A DNA stretch of 64,000 bases from Diploptera punctata (GCA_030220185.1 JASPKZ010010239.1:1630001-1694000), one strand, 5' to 3'; shown: positions 1-8,944, numbered from the stretch's first letter. The notes: generated by a model from the letters alone, not told the origin. Made by a program: numbers and translations.

Positions 1-660
1 TTAACTACACATTTGTTTCAACACATTTTTCCATTCTTGTCTGTTCATCCATATATCTTCTTCTATTTCCCATTCCCTCTTAGTTTCATTGATTCCCTGA
101 ATCCATGTAATATTTGGTCTACCCTTCGTTTTCCTTCCCTGTGGTTCCCAATCCATGATTATCTTAGGTAGTTTTCCTTCTTCCATCTTTCTAATGTGTC
201 CGTACCAATTTAATGGTTTCTTCTTTATAAAATCTAATATTGAATATTGTACCTGCATTTTTTCTTTTATATATGAATTTCTGATTTTATCCTTCCTGGA
301 TATTCTTGCAGCACGTCTCCAGTAGTCCATTTCAGTGGCGAGTAATTTTTTTTTTCATTTGTGCATTTAAAGCCTACACATCAGCTTCATAGGTAATAAT
401 GCTTCTGATTATTGTATTAAAAATAGTTTTTTTGTTTCTTTGAAGATATGTTTATCCCATACTATTCCATTTAGGGCAGATATGGCATACTTTCCTATAT
501 TGATCCTGTTTCTTATCTCTGTTTCTTGTTTTCCCATCTTTAGTAATTTTAATTCCCAAATACTTATATTCGTCAGTGTATTTAATTGTCCCTAAATTTT
601 CTTCTAGTATTAAATTTTGAGGATGATCCCCTATTGTCATATATCTATGACGTTTTATAC
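1..660 (-). mobile_element. LINE-A 3' region, degenerate (runs to window edge)
   Basis: The minus strand encodes the C-terminal part of an APE/RT-type non-LTR retrotransposon. A 109-residue open stretch ends at a stop at position 1-3 and contains MDYWRRAARISRKDKIRNS, WYGHIRKMEEGKLPK and a GRPNITW motif, the usual C-terminus of this LINE group. Upstream, separated by frameshifts, is the YKYLGIKITKDGKTRNRD segment that normally follows the RT palm. The copy is 5'-truncated near 660 and its 3' UTR lies outside the window. It is a dead copy. The same family recurs at 11494, 25060, 31860 and 60040. Confidence 0.75.
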
Positions 661-867
661 TTGTCAGAAAAAACATACCTAGACTGTTATATATATTTAG
701 GAAGGCATATGCTAATAAACTGATCACTTACTAACTATGCATTGTTGGTAATTATAATTTAATGAGCTAAATCTTTCATATAATAATTATATGGGCACAA
801 TTATTATGACATTTCGTTCTTGATTTTGCAGTTAATCTGAAAATATATTTTTCCTAAATGAATTTTC

Positions 868-1030
868 CACGGACCTGGGATCAATCTTAAACGAGAGTCA
901 GACTCTTGTTATGGGGCTAAAGAAGGCTGTTACGCATGGCTGACAACCCGGCTGACATCCAGACTCGATTGTCTAGAAAGATGGGAGCCTTTAACCTTCT
1001 ACTACCCTAAGGGAATCCTAAGACCTAAAT
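868..1030 (+). mobile_element. SINE2 fragment, tRNA head missing
   Basis: This matches the body of SINE2 as seen at 49850-50155: a divergent GAGTCAGACTC...CTTGTT stretch, then GGCTGACAACCCGGCTGACAT, GATTGTCTAGAAA and GGGAGCC, ending in the AAGGGAATCCTAAG 3' module. The tRNA-like 5' head is absent, so this is a 5'-truncated, older copy. Confidence 0.6.
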
Positions 1031-1085
1031 TAGGATCTTTTTTTGTTTTAAATTAATTTGTTGGGAAAATATTTGTATACTCACT

Positions 1086-1440
1086 CACTATGTAATATCC
1101 CATCCATAGTAATTCAGCCCGAAGGCAGGTCCTTCACTGCATTCATAGCATTTTCATGCTATGCTTGCAGTTTACTAGGGAATTGTAGGTGTGGTAGCTT
1201 CCCGTTGCTTTCCACACCGGTGAACGATGATGATAATGATGATTGATAAGGATGAAGATGGCCATATGATTCGGGGACCGTTTGGGCCTTAAAGTTTTCC
1301 TGACATTTGTCTTACAGGTGAGGAAAAACTCCGATAAAAACCTCACCCAGAAAAACTGCCCCGACCGGGGATCGAACCCGGGCCCGCTGCGTGACAAGCC
1401 AGCACGCTACCTCGAGACCACAGCGGTGGACACTATGTAA
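1086..1440 (-). mobile_element. SINE1, full-length, with 10-bp TSD
   Basis: The element body is 1096-1430 on the minus strand, flanked by perfect 10-bp duplications CACTATGTAA at 1086-1095 and 1431-1440. The tRNA-like head (right end) carries a B-box GGTTCGATCCC and an A-box-like TGGTCTCGAGG, so it would be transcribed by RNA polymerase III. Next come a GTGAGGTTTTTATCGG block, a conserved GGCCCAAACGGTCCC block, an internal ATC-rich microsatellite, and a 3' module containing a CATAGCA/TGCTATG mini-hairpin. The copy looks young. Other copies lie at 28149, 36448 and 63560. Confidence 0.88.
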
Positions 1441-1579
1441 ATATATTGTAGGATATTTCACGTGTGGACCTACTGCCATCTAGATATTAAATAAATAATA
1501 GAACATTACAATAATGGAAAGTGGACAGATGAATTGACATGTTCAAGGCCTAAGCGTAGCTCACGAAATCATATAATAT

Positions 1580-1580
<1 letters not shown>

Positions 1581-1648
<68 letters not shown>
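1581..1648. repeat. (AAT)n microsatellite
   Basis: An uninterrupted AAT array. On the minus strand it directly follows an AATAAAGCT sequence, so it is probably the expanded (ATT)n tail of the LINE 3' end at 1649-1738. The poly-Asn reading frame across it is not a gene. Confidence 0.95.
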
Positions 1649-1734
1649 GCTTTATTTTACCTGGCAGAGTTAAGGCCTTAAGGCCTTGTCTACCACTCAA
1701 CCAGAGTTTTATTTACAATTCTCGCAGTGAACAA

Positions 1735-1738
<4 letters not shown>
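1649..1738 (-). mobile_element. LINE 3' end, CR1-like (LINE-E), severely truncated
   Basis: On the minus strand this short segment reads AAGGCCTTAAGGCCTTAACT, then CCAGG and AATAAA, and then enters an (ATT)n tail. The GGCC..GGCCTTAA..CCAGG arrangement is similar to the 3' ends at 18385-18440 and 50640-50700, where RT C-terminal coding sequence is recognisable upstream. Assignment rests on that similarity. Confidence 0.45.
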
Positions 1739-1793
<55 letters not shown>

Positions 1794-1796
1794 TAA
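1735..1796. repeat. (AAT)n microsatellite
   Basis: A second AAT array, immediately 3' (on the minus strand) of the LINE-C fragment at 1797-2190. It most likely grew from that element's tail. Confidence 0.95.
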
Positions 1797-2190
1797 TCTT
1801 CATGGTGTAGGCTTTCCTTCGGATATATTGTCTAAAGGTGCATCTTCGCAGGCTATTTTGGATATTCGGCTTTCTTCCATTCTATCTAAATGTTGAATCC
1901 ATTTTGTTCTACAAGTTTAACTTTATCTAGGAGGGGTGTAATTTTCAATTGTTTAGGTATATCTTTACTTCTAATGTGGTTTTTTAATGAGGATCCCTTT
2001 ATGGCTCTTAAAAACTTTATTTCCGTTGCATGTATTATTTCATCCCTTTTATTCAGCACATAACATTCACTGACATACATACGTTTTGGCACAGCTATTG
2101 TTTTATAAAATTCTAATTGAGTGTCCTTTTTGTTTTGTTTCTCAACGTTAGTACGATTGTTGTACACATACTGTGGAAACACGAGAGTTT
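1797..2190 (-). mobile_element. LINE-C 3' coding fragment
   Basis: The minus strand encodes the post-RT C-terminus of a LINE-C element. Visible pieces are KKDTQLEFYKTIAVPKRMY, ECYVLNKRDE, HATEIKFLRAIKG, HIRSKDIPKQLKITPLLDK, then after a frameshift a WI.H...RMEE-like segment. These match, piece by piece, the MAVPxLLYGSExW / AEMRFLR / IRNEDIREEL order at 24088-24480 and 44704-44913. The copy is 5'-truncated and inactive. Confidence 0.7.
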
Positions 2191-2356
2191 TATTTGCAGG
2201 CCTTTATCAAAGTGATAATTATTATAATAAATGTGATTTCCAAAATAGTATAAAAAATGTGAAATTTGGTTCAATATTATATCATCTATTACAATTATAC
2301 TTCTATTTAAAAGTCATAACTTCGGTTTTTTACCCGCTTTATATTATCTTGACCTG

Positions 2357-2387
<31 letters not shown>
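2357..2387. repeat. (ATCT)n microsatellite
   Basis: About seven TATC units. Similar TATC tails end the LINE-F insertion at 36891, but no LINE-F sequence is recognisable next to this array. Confidence 0.9.
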
Positions 2388-2556
2388 GTAACGGACTTGT
2401 ATCTATGTGCCGAATCTTTGAACACGATTTTCACCCACTTTAAAACATTGGATCGACTTGAAACTTTGTATACTTGTAAAGGACTCATGCCAACACAATC
2501 ATTTCGTAAGTTTTTTTCTAAAATAATGATTACGGACTTATCGGCTTTCTAGTCAA

Positions 2557-2649
2557 TCGTTGTAAGAGCTCAGTTGGTAGAGCGGTGGACTGTAGTGGTA
2601 TATAATTTGAGTAATCCATAGGTCGCTGGTTCATATCCGGCCCGGCGGA
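2557..2649 (+). tRNA. tRNA-Tyr(GTA)-like gene with an 18-nt intron, imperfect acceptor stem
   Basis: The sequence folds as a eukaryotic tRNA-Tyr: D-arm GCTC...GAGC (2568-2583), anticodon stem GTGGA, loop CTGTAG-A with anticodon GTA at 2592-2594, variable AGGTC, and T-arm GCTGG-TTCATAT-CCGGC (2625-2641). An 18-nt intron (2596-2613) sits after the base 3' of the anticodon, the canonical position, and tRNA-Tyr genes usually carry one. The weak point is the acceptor: 5' TCGTTGT against 3' CCGGCGG gives three G-U pairs and a terminal mismatch, with two extra bases before the D-stem. The T-loop also has one change. Either a recently decayed copy or a divergent working gene. Confidence 0.6.
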
Positions 2650-2656
2650 TTTTTTT
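2650..2656 (+). terminator. Poly-T pol III terminator of the tRNA-Tyr-like gene
   Basis: Seven T residues begin directly after the discriminator base at 2649, the expected stop signal for RNA polymerase III. Confidence 0.6.
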
Positions 2657-2729
2657 AGAAGAGTATTAAGCAATTAAATTTTCATGGGATTCCGGTTTAT
2701 GAAAATCAATTAAACTAAGAATAAAAAAA

Positions 2730-3230
2730 AATAATAGTTTAAAAAACTAGAAAAACACGCTTTATTAGAAAACCAAACCAAAAAAGAAATTAAAAACGCA
2801 AACAACACGCTTTGTTAGAAAACCGAACTAAAAATTGAAAAATAATTTTAATTTCCAACACGCTTGGGATAAAATTAAAGTGGTCAACAAAAAAATCTTC
2901 TCCAACACATCTAGAATAAAACTAGAGTTACCTACAAAAAATTACCATCAAAAGCGTGTGGTGCTTTTTTGTTTTTACGTTTTCTTCTTAGAGACTTTAC
3001 TTTTACCAACGACATCTGTTTATTATTAAATACATTAATTGATATTGAGGGCCCCACGCTTTTGATGGTAAAATTATTTTTTTTGTAGATAACTAGTTTT
3101 ATCCTAGATGTGTTGGAGATTTTTTTTTTGTTGACTACTTTAATGTTATCCATAGCTTGTTGGAAATTAAAATTATTTCTTCATTTTTTAGTCCGGTTTT
3201 CTAATAAAGCGTGTTGTTTTTTTAACTATT
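2730..3230. repeat. Fold-back element with ~163-bp inverted arms
   Basis: The left arm (2803-2961) and right arm (3054-3216) are near reverse complements: CAACACGCTTTGTTAG pairs with CTAATAAAGCGTGTTG, and CATCAAAAGCGTGTGG with CCACGCTTTTGATG. The spacer is about 92 bp. Just outside the left arm, 2751-2802 repeats the ACACGCTTTATTAGAAAACC terminus as a partial tandem copy. AATAATAGTT at ~2730 pairs with AACTATTATT at ~3222, so pairing extends outward. No coding capacity was recognised. It may be a fold-back/MITE-type DNA element or a hairpin-forming duplication. Confidence 0.8.
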
Positions 3231-3297
3231 ATTTATTTATTTCACAATTATATTTCTTCTATGAACTTAATCGAGAGGCAACCTCTAATGTATGAAC

Positions 3298-3500
3298 ACA
3301 TAAGTAACTACTCACTGGCACTATCGATCACGTAAGGTTCATGGCCGCGCAGATATGAACTCTCCATATACTTATATCCTGATATAATATTTTCCAATCA
3401 TCTCCTGTATAATCGACTTCCCTTAAAAATTATTACTATTAATCTTCCATCTCATTCTTGGTTTACGTAACTGGCGATTTCCCACAGGTTGGAGGAACGC
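3298..3500 (-). mobile_element. LINE-B 3' end, truncated
   Basis: The left edge has the LINE-B end TAAGTAACTACTCACTGGCAC (read on the plus strand), then GTTCATGGCCGCGCAG, corresponding to the RAAMNL C-terminus, then the segment encoding a degraded form of WKTLAQDRD, DYTG and RWENN. It is about 200 bp and broken by frame changes. Confidence 0.7.
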
Positions 3501-4930
3501 CCAGAACTTTAAATGTTCTAATCTAAAAAAAACTTAATGGGTGAATTTGACCAGCAGTCCGTTGGATTAATAGGTACTGCGTGAAATAGTGTAGTCGCCC
3601 ATTTATTAATTAAAGTGTTTTTAATGTTTATTAATTACACTGAGCAACAAAAAAAGAAACGTTTTTTTCAGAAAGAAAATGTGTGATTCTGATAGTATTT
3701 GTTCTCCTGAATTCAAATATGATATCGGTTTTTCTCCATCACGCAAGGTTTCCGAGAGACAGGCATTTATAATTTGTTACACTTTCATATTTTCTATATT
3801 CGTAACTACACAATATTCGAACATTCGGACTGGCCTAGAAAGTAAGAAATGACGATTTTCTGCTATATTCCACCTGTGGAGCATCACTCTTTATGGTCTA
3901 TAATCGGCCAGCATATTAGGATTCCATTTGCCTTGATATCTCTTTTCCATAGCTGAAATCTCCCGAGTTCGCCCATTTGGTTTTATTTTTACAATAGACA
4001 AATGGACGAGAAAACGTTTATTAAAAAAATAAGTTTTAATTCCATTAATTGAAATTGAAATAAAAAATCGTGAGTGATGGAGAAATTCCGAATACATATT
4101 TGAACACACGATAAAAAACTGCATTAAGTACAACTATTGGTACTCATGAGACAAACATCATGTTGACCAGTGTTAAGTTAATTTATATGCATATTATACG
4201 TACGATTAATATATTTTCACATTATTATTCCTTAAATTTGTATGATGCATTTTATATCAAAGACGGTTGAGTTTATCCTTTCGATTTCCTTTCCAATTTT
4301 ATTAGTGATTTTCTTCTTATTTTAATTTCAGATTCTTATATTATTTTATATTATTTAATTTATAAAAAATATTTATTGTCCTATCATATAAACTGTCACA
4401 ATATTTGCTGTTCTTATTTGAATAGCGGTTTGAATTAGCGGCGTGTATCACATTCCATTGTGTATGAGATCTTGTAGTGATGTATGTTATTTATTATTTG
4501 AAAGTGTAAACAGAGATTCATGGTGTTAAATGCAGCAGACTCATGTGCACGCATTCCTGAATGTTATAATGTCTTCCCATCACATGAATACTGCATGTCC
4601 CCATAACACAGATACTTTAGTTTCCTCTGCCTGACAATTATTTCCATCACTAAATTTACATAGAAATTTCCTTCTACTTTACGCTTCCTTACTGAGCAGT
4701 TAAATCGTTTTTCATAAAATCGTGACATCAGAAAGAACGTAATTCTTTTTCTCTCATGCAGTTACTCGCTTCAGAAAAGTAGTCTAGGTCAGTTAACATT
4801 AACATTCCCAATCAGAATAACTAATCTTCAATCTCTGAAAATCATTTACTTCTATTGTCTTAATTTAGAATTTCATAATGTAATAATATTATTTGTCAGC
4901 ATCAATTTGTAGTTTATGGTTCAAATTTTT
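3501..4930. other. Unassigned AT-rich stretch
   Basis: I found no gene, RT motif or tRNA-like box here. Short open frames are AT-rich and show no domain. It may contain decayed repeats too old to recognise by eye. Confidence 0.4.
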
Positions 4931-4934
4931 ACCT

Positions 4935-5510
4935 CTCTTTTTTAGGACTATTTAACGAATGAAATTAAGCTGTTTACTTACAAATCATTATTTAAATATA
5001 GTTATTATAAAATATTTATGTATTTAATGTAAATGGCGATGTTTGAAAAGAAATGAGAAACGTTATGTTTCACTTGTTTATCACTGCAATCAGATTATAC
5101 TATTTATTGCCAAAGGATACTATTATTGTAAAAATGCACCCTAGTGGAGAAAAAATGAAACACATCAAACTATATATTAATTAATTTCTGATGGTCTATG
5201 ATGTAAATATGTCAATAATATTTTTTTTGGAACGTTATTACCTGGGAAAAAATGCGTTTAAGAAAGTGCAAGGAGTGGTTTCTTTTTTTGTTTGTGGTTT
5301 AATCAATTGCTACAAATGTTTTTATATTAACTCCCGCAACCTCGATAAGGTTACATTTGAGCACTATATATACAATCTGGTAGCAACAATTATTCGCTGC
5401 AAAATAATGCTATGACTTATTCAGAGTGTTAAAAAGGAGGAGCTTGTTTTTGCAGCGATAAACGCAAACTGATAAAAGCCGCATAAAATCCATTATCGAG
5501 GCATCAGGAT
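4935..5510 (-). repeat. Interspersed repeat R, reverse orientation
   Basis: On the minus strand this shares the ordered blocks of the copy at 62040-62735: AAGCTCCTCCTTTTTAACA, TTTTGCAG, TTTCTCCACTAGGGTGCAT, TTACAATA, GAAACATAACGTTTCTCATT, then CGCCATTTACATTAAAT and a final AATAGTCCTA. No open frame is shared between copies, so R behaves like a non-autonomous element. Its class is unknown. Confidence 0.7.
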
Positions 5511-6301
5511 ACTTTACTGGTATTCAAGAAAAACTAATCATCTTAATTCCATGTCAACTTCGTTTCTTGCGGCTGAACCATATTCGATGATTTTGCAGTA
5601 TGACTGGATGAATTGTCTATTAGAAAGAGTATCTTCCTATAATCTGTGCCATAAAGCTGTGGAATATCTTAAACGTACAATGATATTGTAAACTGCATTA
5701 ATCTTAGCTCTGTTAGCCACTCACTTAATTTTCAACTGACCTCTGAAGCAGTAGATAACCACCTTTTCAAACCTTTCTACGTATTCTCTTATGAAATTAA
5801 AGCAACTTTTCTCTTCACATATCTGATAATATATGATAATGTGGCTTGAGGTTTGTACTAGTGACGTCAAACAATGATCCACGCCTCGTCTAATGTCAAC
5901 ACCCATTGTCATCTGTCGTCTGCGAGATATTGTACATAGAGCTTTCATGTGTTTGTGAACAGTTCTTGAACAGCTATTGAATGTGTTTGTTAGTTAATCA
6001 GTGACCACGTGGTTCTTAATTTTGATCTTCATGGATGCTGCTTACACCCAACCGTGTCGATAAAATATTATCTTACTTTTAGTAATGTTTCTTTGAGCTT
6101 GAGGATTTTACCTCACAACTTTTACCTTCACTTCCCTGATTATGTTAAGGGTGCTAGAGAGTTTAACTCTTCTCATTTTAATTTTTCCAGCCGCTCTCTT
6201 TTTTTCAAGAGCCTAATTTTTACACCAATTAATCACCTTACTGATGGTACTTTTAGGAACAATTGCTCTAAATTCTTTATATTTTTAGATAATGATAGAG
6301 T
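5511..6301. other. Unassigned stretch
   Basis: No recognisable coding domain or repeat. It ends at the first target-site duplication of the Penelope-like element. Confidence 0.4.
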
Positions 6302-6342
6302 AAATGCATTTGCATAACTGTAGGCTTTCACGGCCGGCGTCT

Positions 6343-6730
6343 TGATCCCTATTAGGTTCGTCTTCCGGGCATATAGGCCGTGGTCCAGTCGTTCTTCTAC
6401 TCGACGTTTCGTCTACTGCTGCGGTAAACATCTTCAGGAGATACTGCGTGCTCTCTGTGAACTCCTCAACAGTCGGCTGCAGACTGGCTGGTCGTTGGAA
6501 ACTCCCTCCCTATTTATAGGCACGCCCCTGGTGGAGAGGCGGTTTTCTGCGCGGTCCGTGTTGCGTGCTGTTTTGTCCAGGCTGTCGCTAGCAGAAGTCA
6601 TAGGCTTCGTTGTCGTATTGTGCAGTGCCGGGATCCAGATTTTGTTTATCTTCATGATTTCTTCTTTTTCGTTAAAGGAATTTTTGTGTTTATATATTTC
6701 AATGGCTTCTCTGTACAGTCTGGTGTAATC
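6343..6730 (-). repeat. Left inverted arm of the Penelope-like element
   Basis: Reverse complement of 7171-7555, including the ORF end and 3' UTR. It carries the hammerhead-like motif at about 6402-6437 on the minus strand. Its motif stem reads GTTTAC where the right arm has GTCTAC, a change that keeps pairing as a G-U. Confidence 0.88.
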
Positions 6731-7469
6731 CAATGGATACAGCAAAACAGATTTTCGCCGAGCCATAAATCCCAATAAATACAAATCCGAAAACGGGAAC
6801 AAGGAGGAGGCAAAGGGTAAGGTGTACCTACCATATATCAAGACAATAACGGAGAGAATTGGTCGAATATTAAATAAATATAACATATCTACAACCTACA
6901 AGCCAACACAAAAAATCAGCAATATACTGCGCCCAGCCAAAGATAAAAGAGATCCGTTAAGTACTGCCGGTATATATCGCATCCCTTGCAGTTGTGGACA
7001 GGTTTATATCGGCACAACAAAAAGAATGGTTACCACAAGATTGCAAGAACACAAGAGGCGTTGCAGACTAAAACAAAAGGAAAAATCAGCCGTAGCGGAA
7101 CACTAGATGAACAACCAAGAACATATAATAAGATTCGAAGAAACACAGGTATTGTCCCAAACATCACATTATTACACCAGACTGTACAGAGAAGCCATTG
7201 AAATATATAAACACAAAAATTCCTTTAACGAAAAAGAAGAAATCATGAAGATAAACAAAATCTGGATCCCGGCACTGCACAATACGACAACGAAGCCTAT
7301 GACTTCTGCTAGCGACAGCCTGGACAAAACAGCACGCAACACGGACCGCGCAGAAAACCGCCTCTCCACCAGGGGCGTGCCTATAAATAGGGAGGGAGTT
7401 TCCAACGACCAGCCAGTCTGCAGCCGACTGTTGAGGAGTTCACAGAGAGCACGCAGTATCTCCTGAAGA
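6729..7469 (+). pseudogene. Penelope-like GIY-YIG endonuclease ORF, one in-frame stop
   Basis: One reading frame runs from the arm junction at 6729 to TGA at 7467-7469, broken only by TAG at 7104-7106. Counting from the Met at 6822, GIY is at residues 50-52 and YIG at 62-64 (GIYRIPCSCGQVYIGTT), the signature of GIY-YIG nucleases, with a Cys-rich CSCG insert. Downstream, after the stop, are FEETQVLSQTSHYYTRLYRE and AIEIYKHKNSFNEKEE, typical of the Penelope C-terminus. The N-terminal RT is missing, and the frame begins exactly where the inverted left arm ends. The protein would nick DNA in target-primed insertion. This copy is inactive. Confidence 0.85.
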
Positions 7470-7555
7470 TGTCTACCGCAGCAGTAGACGAAACGTCGAG
7501 TAGAAGAACGACTGGACCACGGCCTATATGCCCGGAAGACGAACCTAATAGGGAT
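7171..7555 (+). repeat. Right inverted arm of the Penelope-like element
   Basis: Covers the ORF C-terminus and 3' UTR. At 7463-7498 it reads CTGAAGA, T, stem GTCTAC, loop CGCAGCA, stem GTAGAC, GAAA, CGTCG. The layout resembles a hammerhead ribozyme core with one extra base before stem II. Confidence 0.85.
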
Positions 7556-7568
7556 CAAATGCATTTGC

Positions 7569-7954
7569 GTTTGTAAATTTCATTAATGCAACCTTCCCAA
7601 AATGCCGTTACTTTCATTCTCACAGACGTTTTCTTTCTTAGAGAATAAAATGGTTTTAGAAAAGGGATATCATGTACGGATGGGATTGTGTTTGAGTATC
7701 AGTCTTCCATGGTAATACACTAATTAGGGTCCATTCTGAACTAATTTATTTTATCTACCTAAAACCTCTGCAGTTAGGCAATCTAGGAGCAGACACAATG
7801 TTTTCTCTATTTTCAGCCCCGTGCAATGATATTAGTGAACTTCTATTCACATTACAATAGGGTCGCTTCAATTAAGAAGATATGATGTAATTTATTCCGT
7901 GCCATATCAGCTAAGTAAAATGTTAAGAGTCATTACAGACGTAGGCCTACTCTT
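7569..7954. other. Mostly unassigned; short LINE-C scrap at 7638-7690
   Basis: At 7638-7690 GAATAAAATGGTTTTAGAAA and ATATCATGTACGGATGG closely resemble the LINE-C RT segment at 7958-8010 (GAACAAAATGGCTTTAGAAA...). It may be a small local duplication. The rest shows nothing recognisable. Confidence 0.4.
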
Positions 7955-8167
7955 TTTAGAAGAACAAAATGGCTTTAGAAAAGGACTATCATGTATGGAT
8001 GTCACTTTTATTGTTAAACAGATAATAGAAAAAAGAAAGTAATTTATCTTCGAAACTCATACAAATTTTATTGATTATGAAAAAGAGTTTGACCATGTAA
8101 GCAGGAAAAACTATAAGAAATCATGATCCCGAAAGTTTATCAGAATCATCTAATTAAATTACTACAG

Positions 8168-8172
<5 letters not shown>

Positions 8173-8208
<36 letters not shown>
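8173..8208. repeat. (TA)n microsatellite
   Basis: A pure TA run of roughly 36 bp that is directly followed by the MITE terminus. Confidence 0.95.
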
Positions 8209-8211
<3 letters not shown>

Positions 8212-8329
8212 GGCTTCCAATATAAAACCGGACACGCCTCACGGGGTTTCAGCCGTCAGGCTGCGCTCTCTCCCCGTCCGCATTTCACTCTGCCAGCCGC
8301 AGAGTGTCCGGTTTTATACTGGAAACCCT
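8209..8329. mobile_element. Small palindromic MITE, TA-flanked
   Basis: The ends are imperfect inverted repeats: CAGGGCTTCCAATATAAAAC plus CGGACAC at the left, and GTGTCCG plus GTTTTATACTGGAAACCCT at the right. The element is about 121 bp and sits in TA-rich sequence inside a LINE-C copy. TA targets and CAGGG ends fit a Tc1/mariner-type non-autonomous element. The internal 65 bp is GC-rich and non-coding. Confidence 0.72.
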
Positions 8330-8587
8330 ATATATGGATTCAACAGTCAGCGTAAATGTTGGAAATGGAAGATATATCAAACGGATACCTATAAATCAAG
8401 GACTAATACTGAGTTGTATTTTGTCCATATTTTGTTTACAATTTATATTGGTGTTTTTATTTAAGTATGGATGTTTAAAATTAACGGAGGTATTTGTATT
8501 ACGCTAAATCATACGCTTAAGACGAAGCATTTTTTCAGATTACCAGAGTAATAATAAGTCAAACTGGAGGACAATTGTAAAGAGCAG

Positions 8588-8628
<41 letters not shown>

Positions 8629-8629
8629 T

Positions 8630-8944
8630 TGTCCCTAAATTGTTTTGTGATCCCACAACAGGCCTTGGGGTAGTAGGAGGTTAAGGCTCCCACTTTTTCT
8701 AGACAATCGGCACTTTATGTCAGCCGGGTTGTCAGCCCTGCGTGACGGCCGCCTTTACCCCCAGAACAAGCGTCTGGTACTCATTTCCTTTAGAGGCTGA
8801 GTCGACCCCAGGGCCATAGTGCCGCCAGAGGGTTTGGGTCAGTTTAAAAATCCTGACCCCAACGAGACTTGAACCCTCGACCCTCCGGCTTGTAGCTCAG
8901 TGCCTTAACCACTACGCTACGGCGTGCCCCTGTGTCCCTAAATT
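8630..8944 (-). mobile_element. SINE2 with 12-bp TSD, inside the mariner terminal repeat
   Basis: The body is 8642-8932, flanked by perfect duplications TGTCCCTAAATT at 8630-8641 and 8933-8944. On the minus strand the tRNA-like head carries A-box TAGCGTAGTGGTTAAGG and B-box GGTTCAAGTCTC, followed by the conserved GTCAGGATTTTTAAACTGAC and GCGGCACTATGGCCC blocks. Full length and probably young. Confidence 0.88.

Larger units (their letters stand above)
6302..7568 (+). mobile_element. Penelope-like element, 5'-truncated, inverted terminal repeats and 12-bp TSD
   Basis: The element body 6314-7556 lies between perfect 12-bp duplications AAATGCATTTGC at 6302-6313 and 7557-7568. A left arm (6343-6730) and right arm (7171-7555) are reverse complements with very few differences. 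The left end carries 29 extra bases (6314-6342). Between them is the C-terminal endonuclease region of a Penelope-like retroelement. Penelope-like elements are known for a GIY-YIG endonuclease and for terminal repeats in direct or inverted orientation, and this arrangement fits. The RT domain is absent: the left inverted arm replaces it. The high arm identity suggests a fairly recent insertion. Confidence 0.88.
7955..8470 (+). mobile_element. LINE-C RT fragment, split by a MITE
   Basis: The left part encodes EEQNGFRKGLSCMD, FIVKQIIEKRK and a degraded FIDYEKEFDHV, the RT fingers/palm segment including motif A. After a (TA)n run and the small element at 8209-8329, coding resumes as VSVNVGNGRYIKRIPINQGL and then a decayed form of the RQGCSLSPILF motif. 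The copy has several frameshifts and stops. Confidence 0.7.

Noticed and set aside
1534..1896. Poly-Asn protein
   Set aside because: Translation through (AAT)n arrays and LINE debris.
3636..3660. Tc1-like terminus (CACTGAGCAACAAAA)
   Set aside because: Preceded by TA, but I found no matching inverted end downstream and no transposase.
6434..6886. 150-codon minus-strand frame resembling a separate gene
   Set aside because: It is the inverted left arm of the Penelope-like element plus antisense of its interior.
7463..7498. Calling a functional hammerhead ribozyme as an ncRNA feature
   Set aside because: One extra base before stem II and no identifiable cleavage triplet; kept as a finding only.
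8870..8935. tRNA gene
   Set aside because: A- and B-boxes belong to the SINE2 head; the acceptor and anticodon arms do not fold, and TSDs bound the whole SINE.
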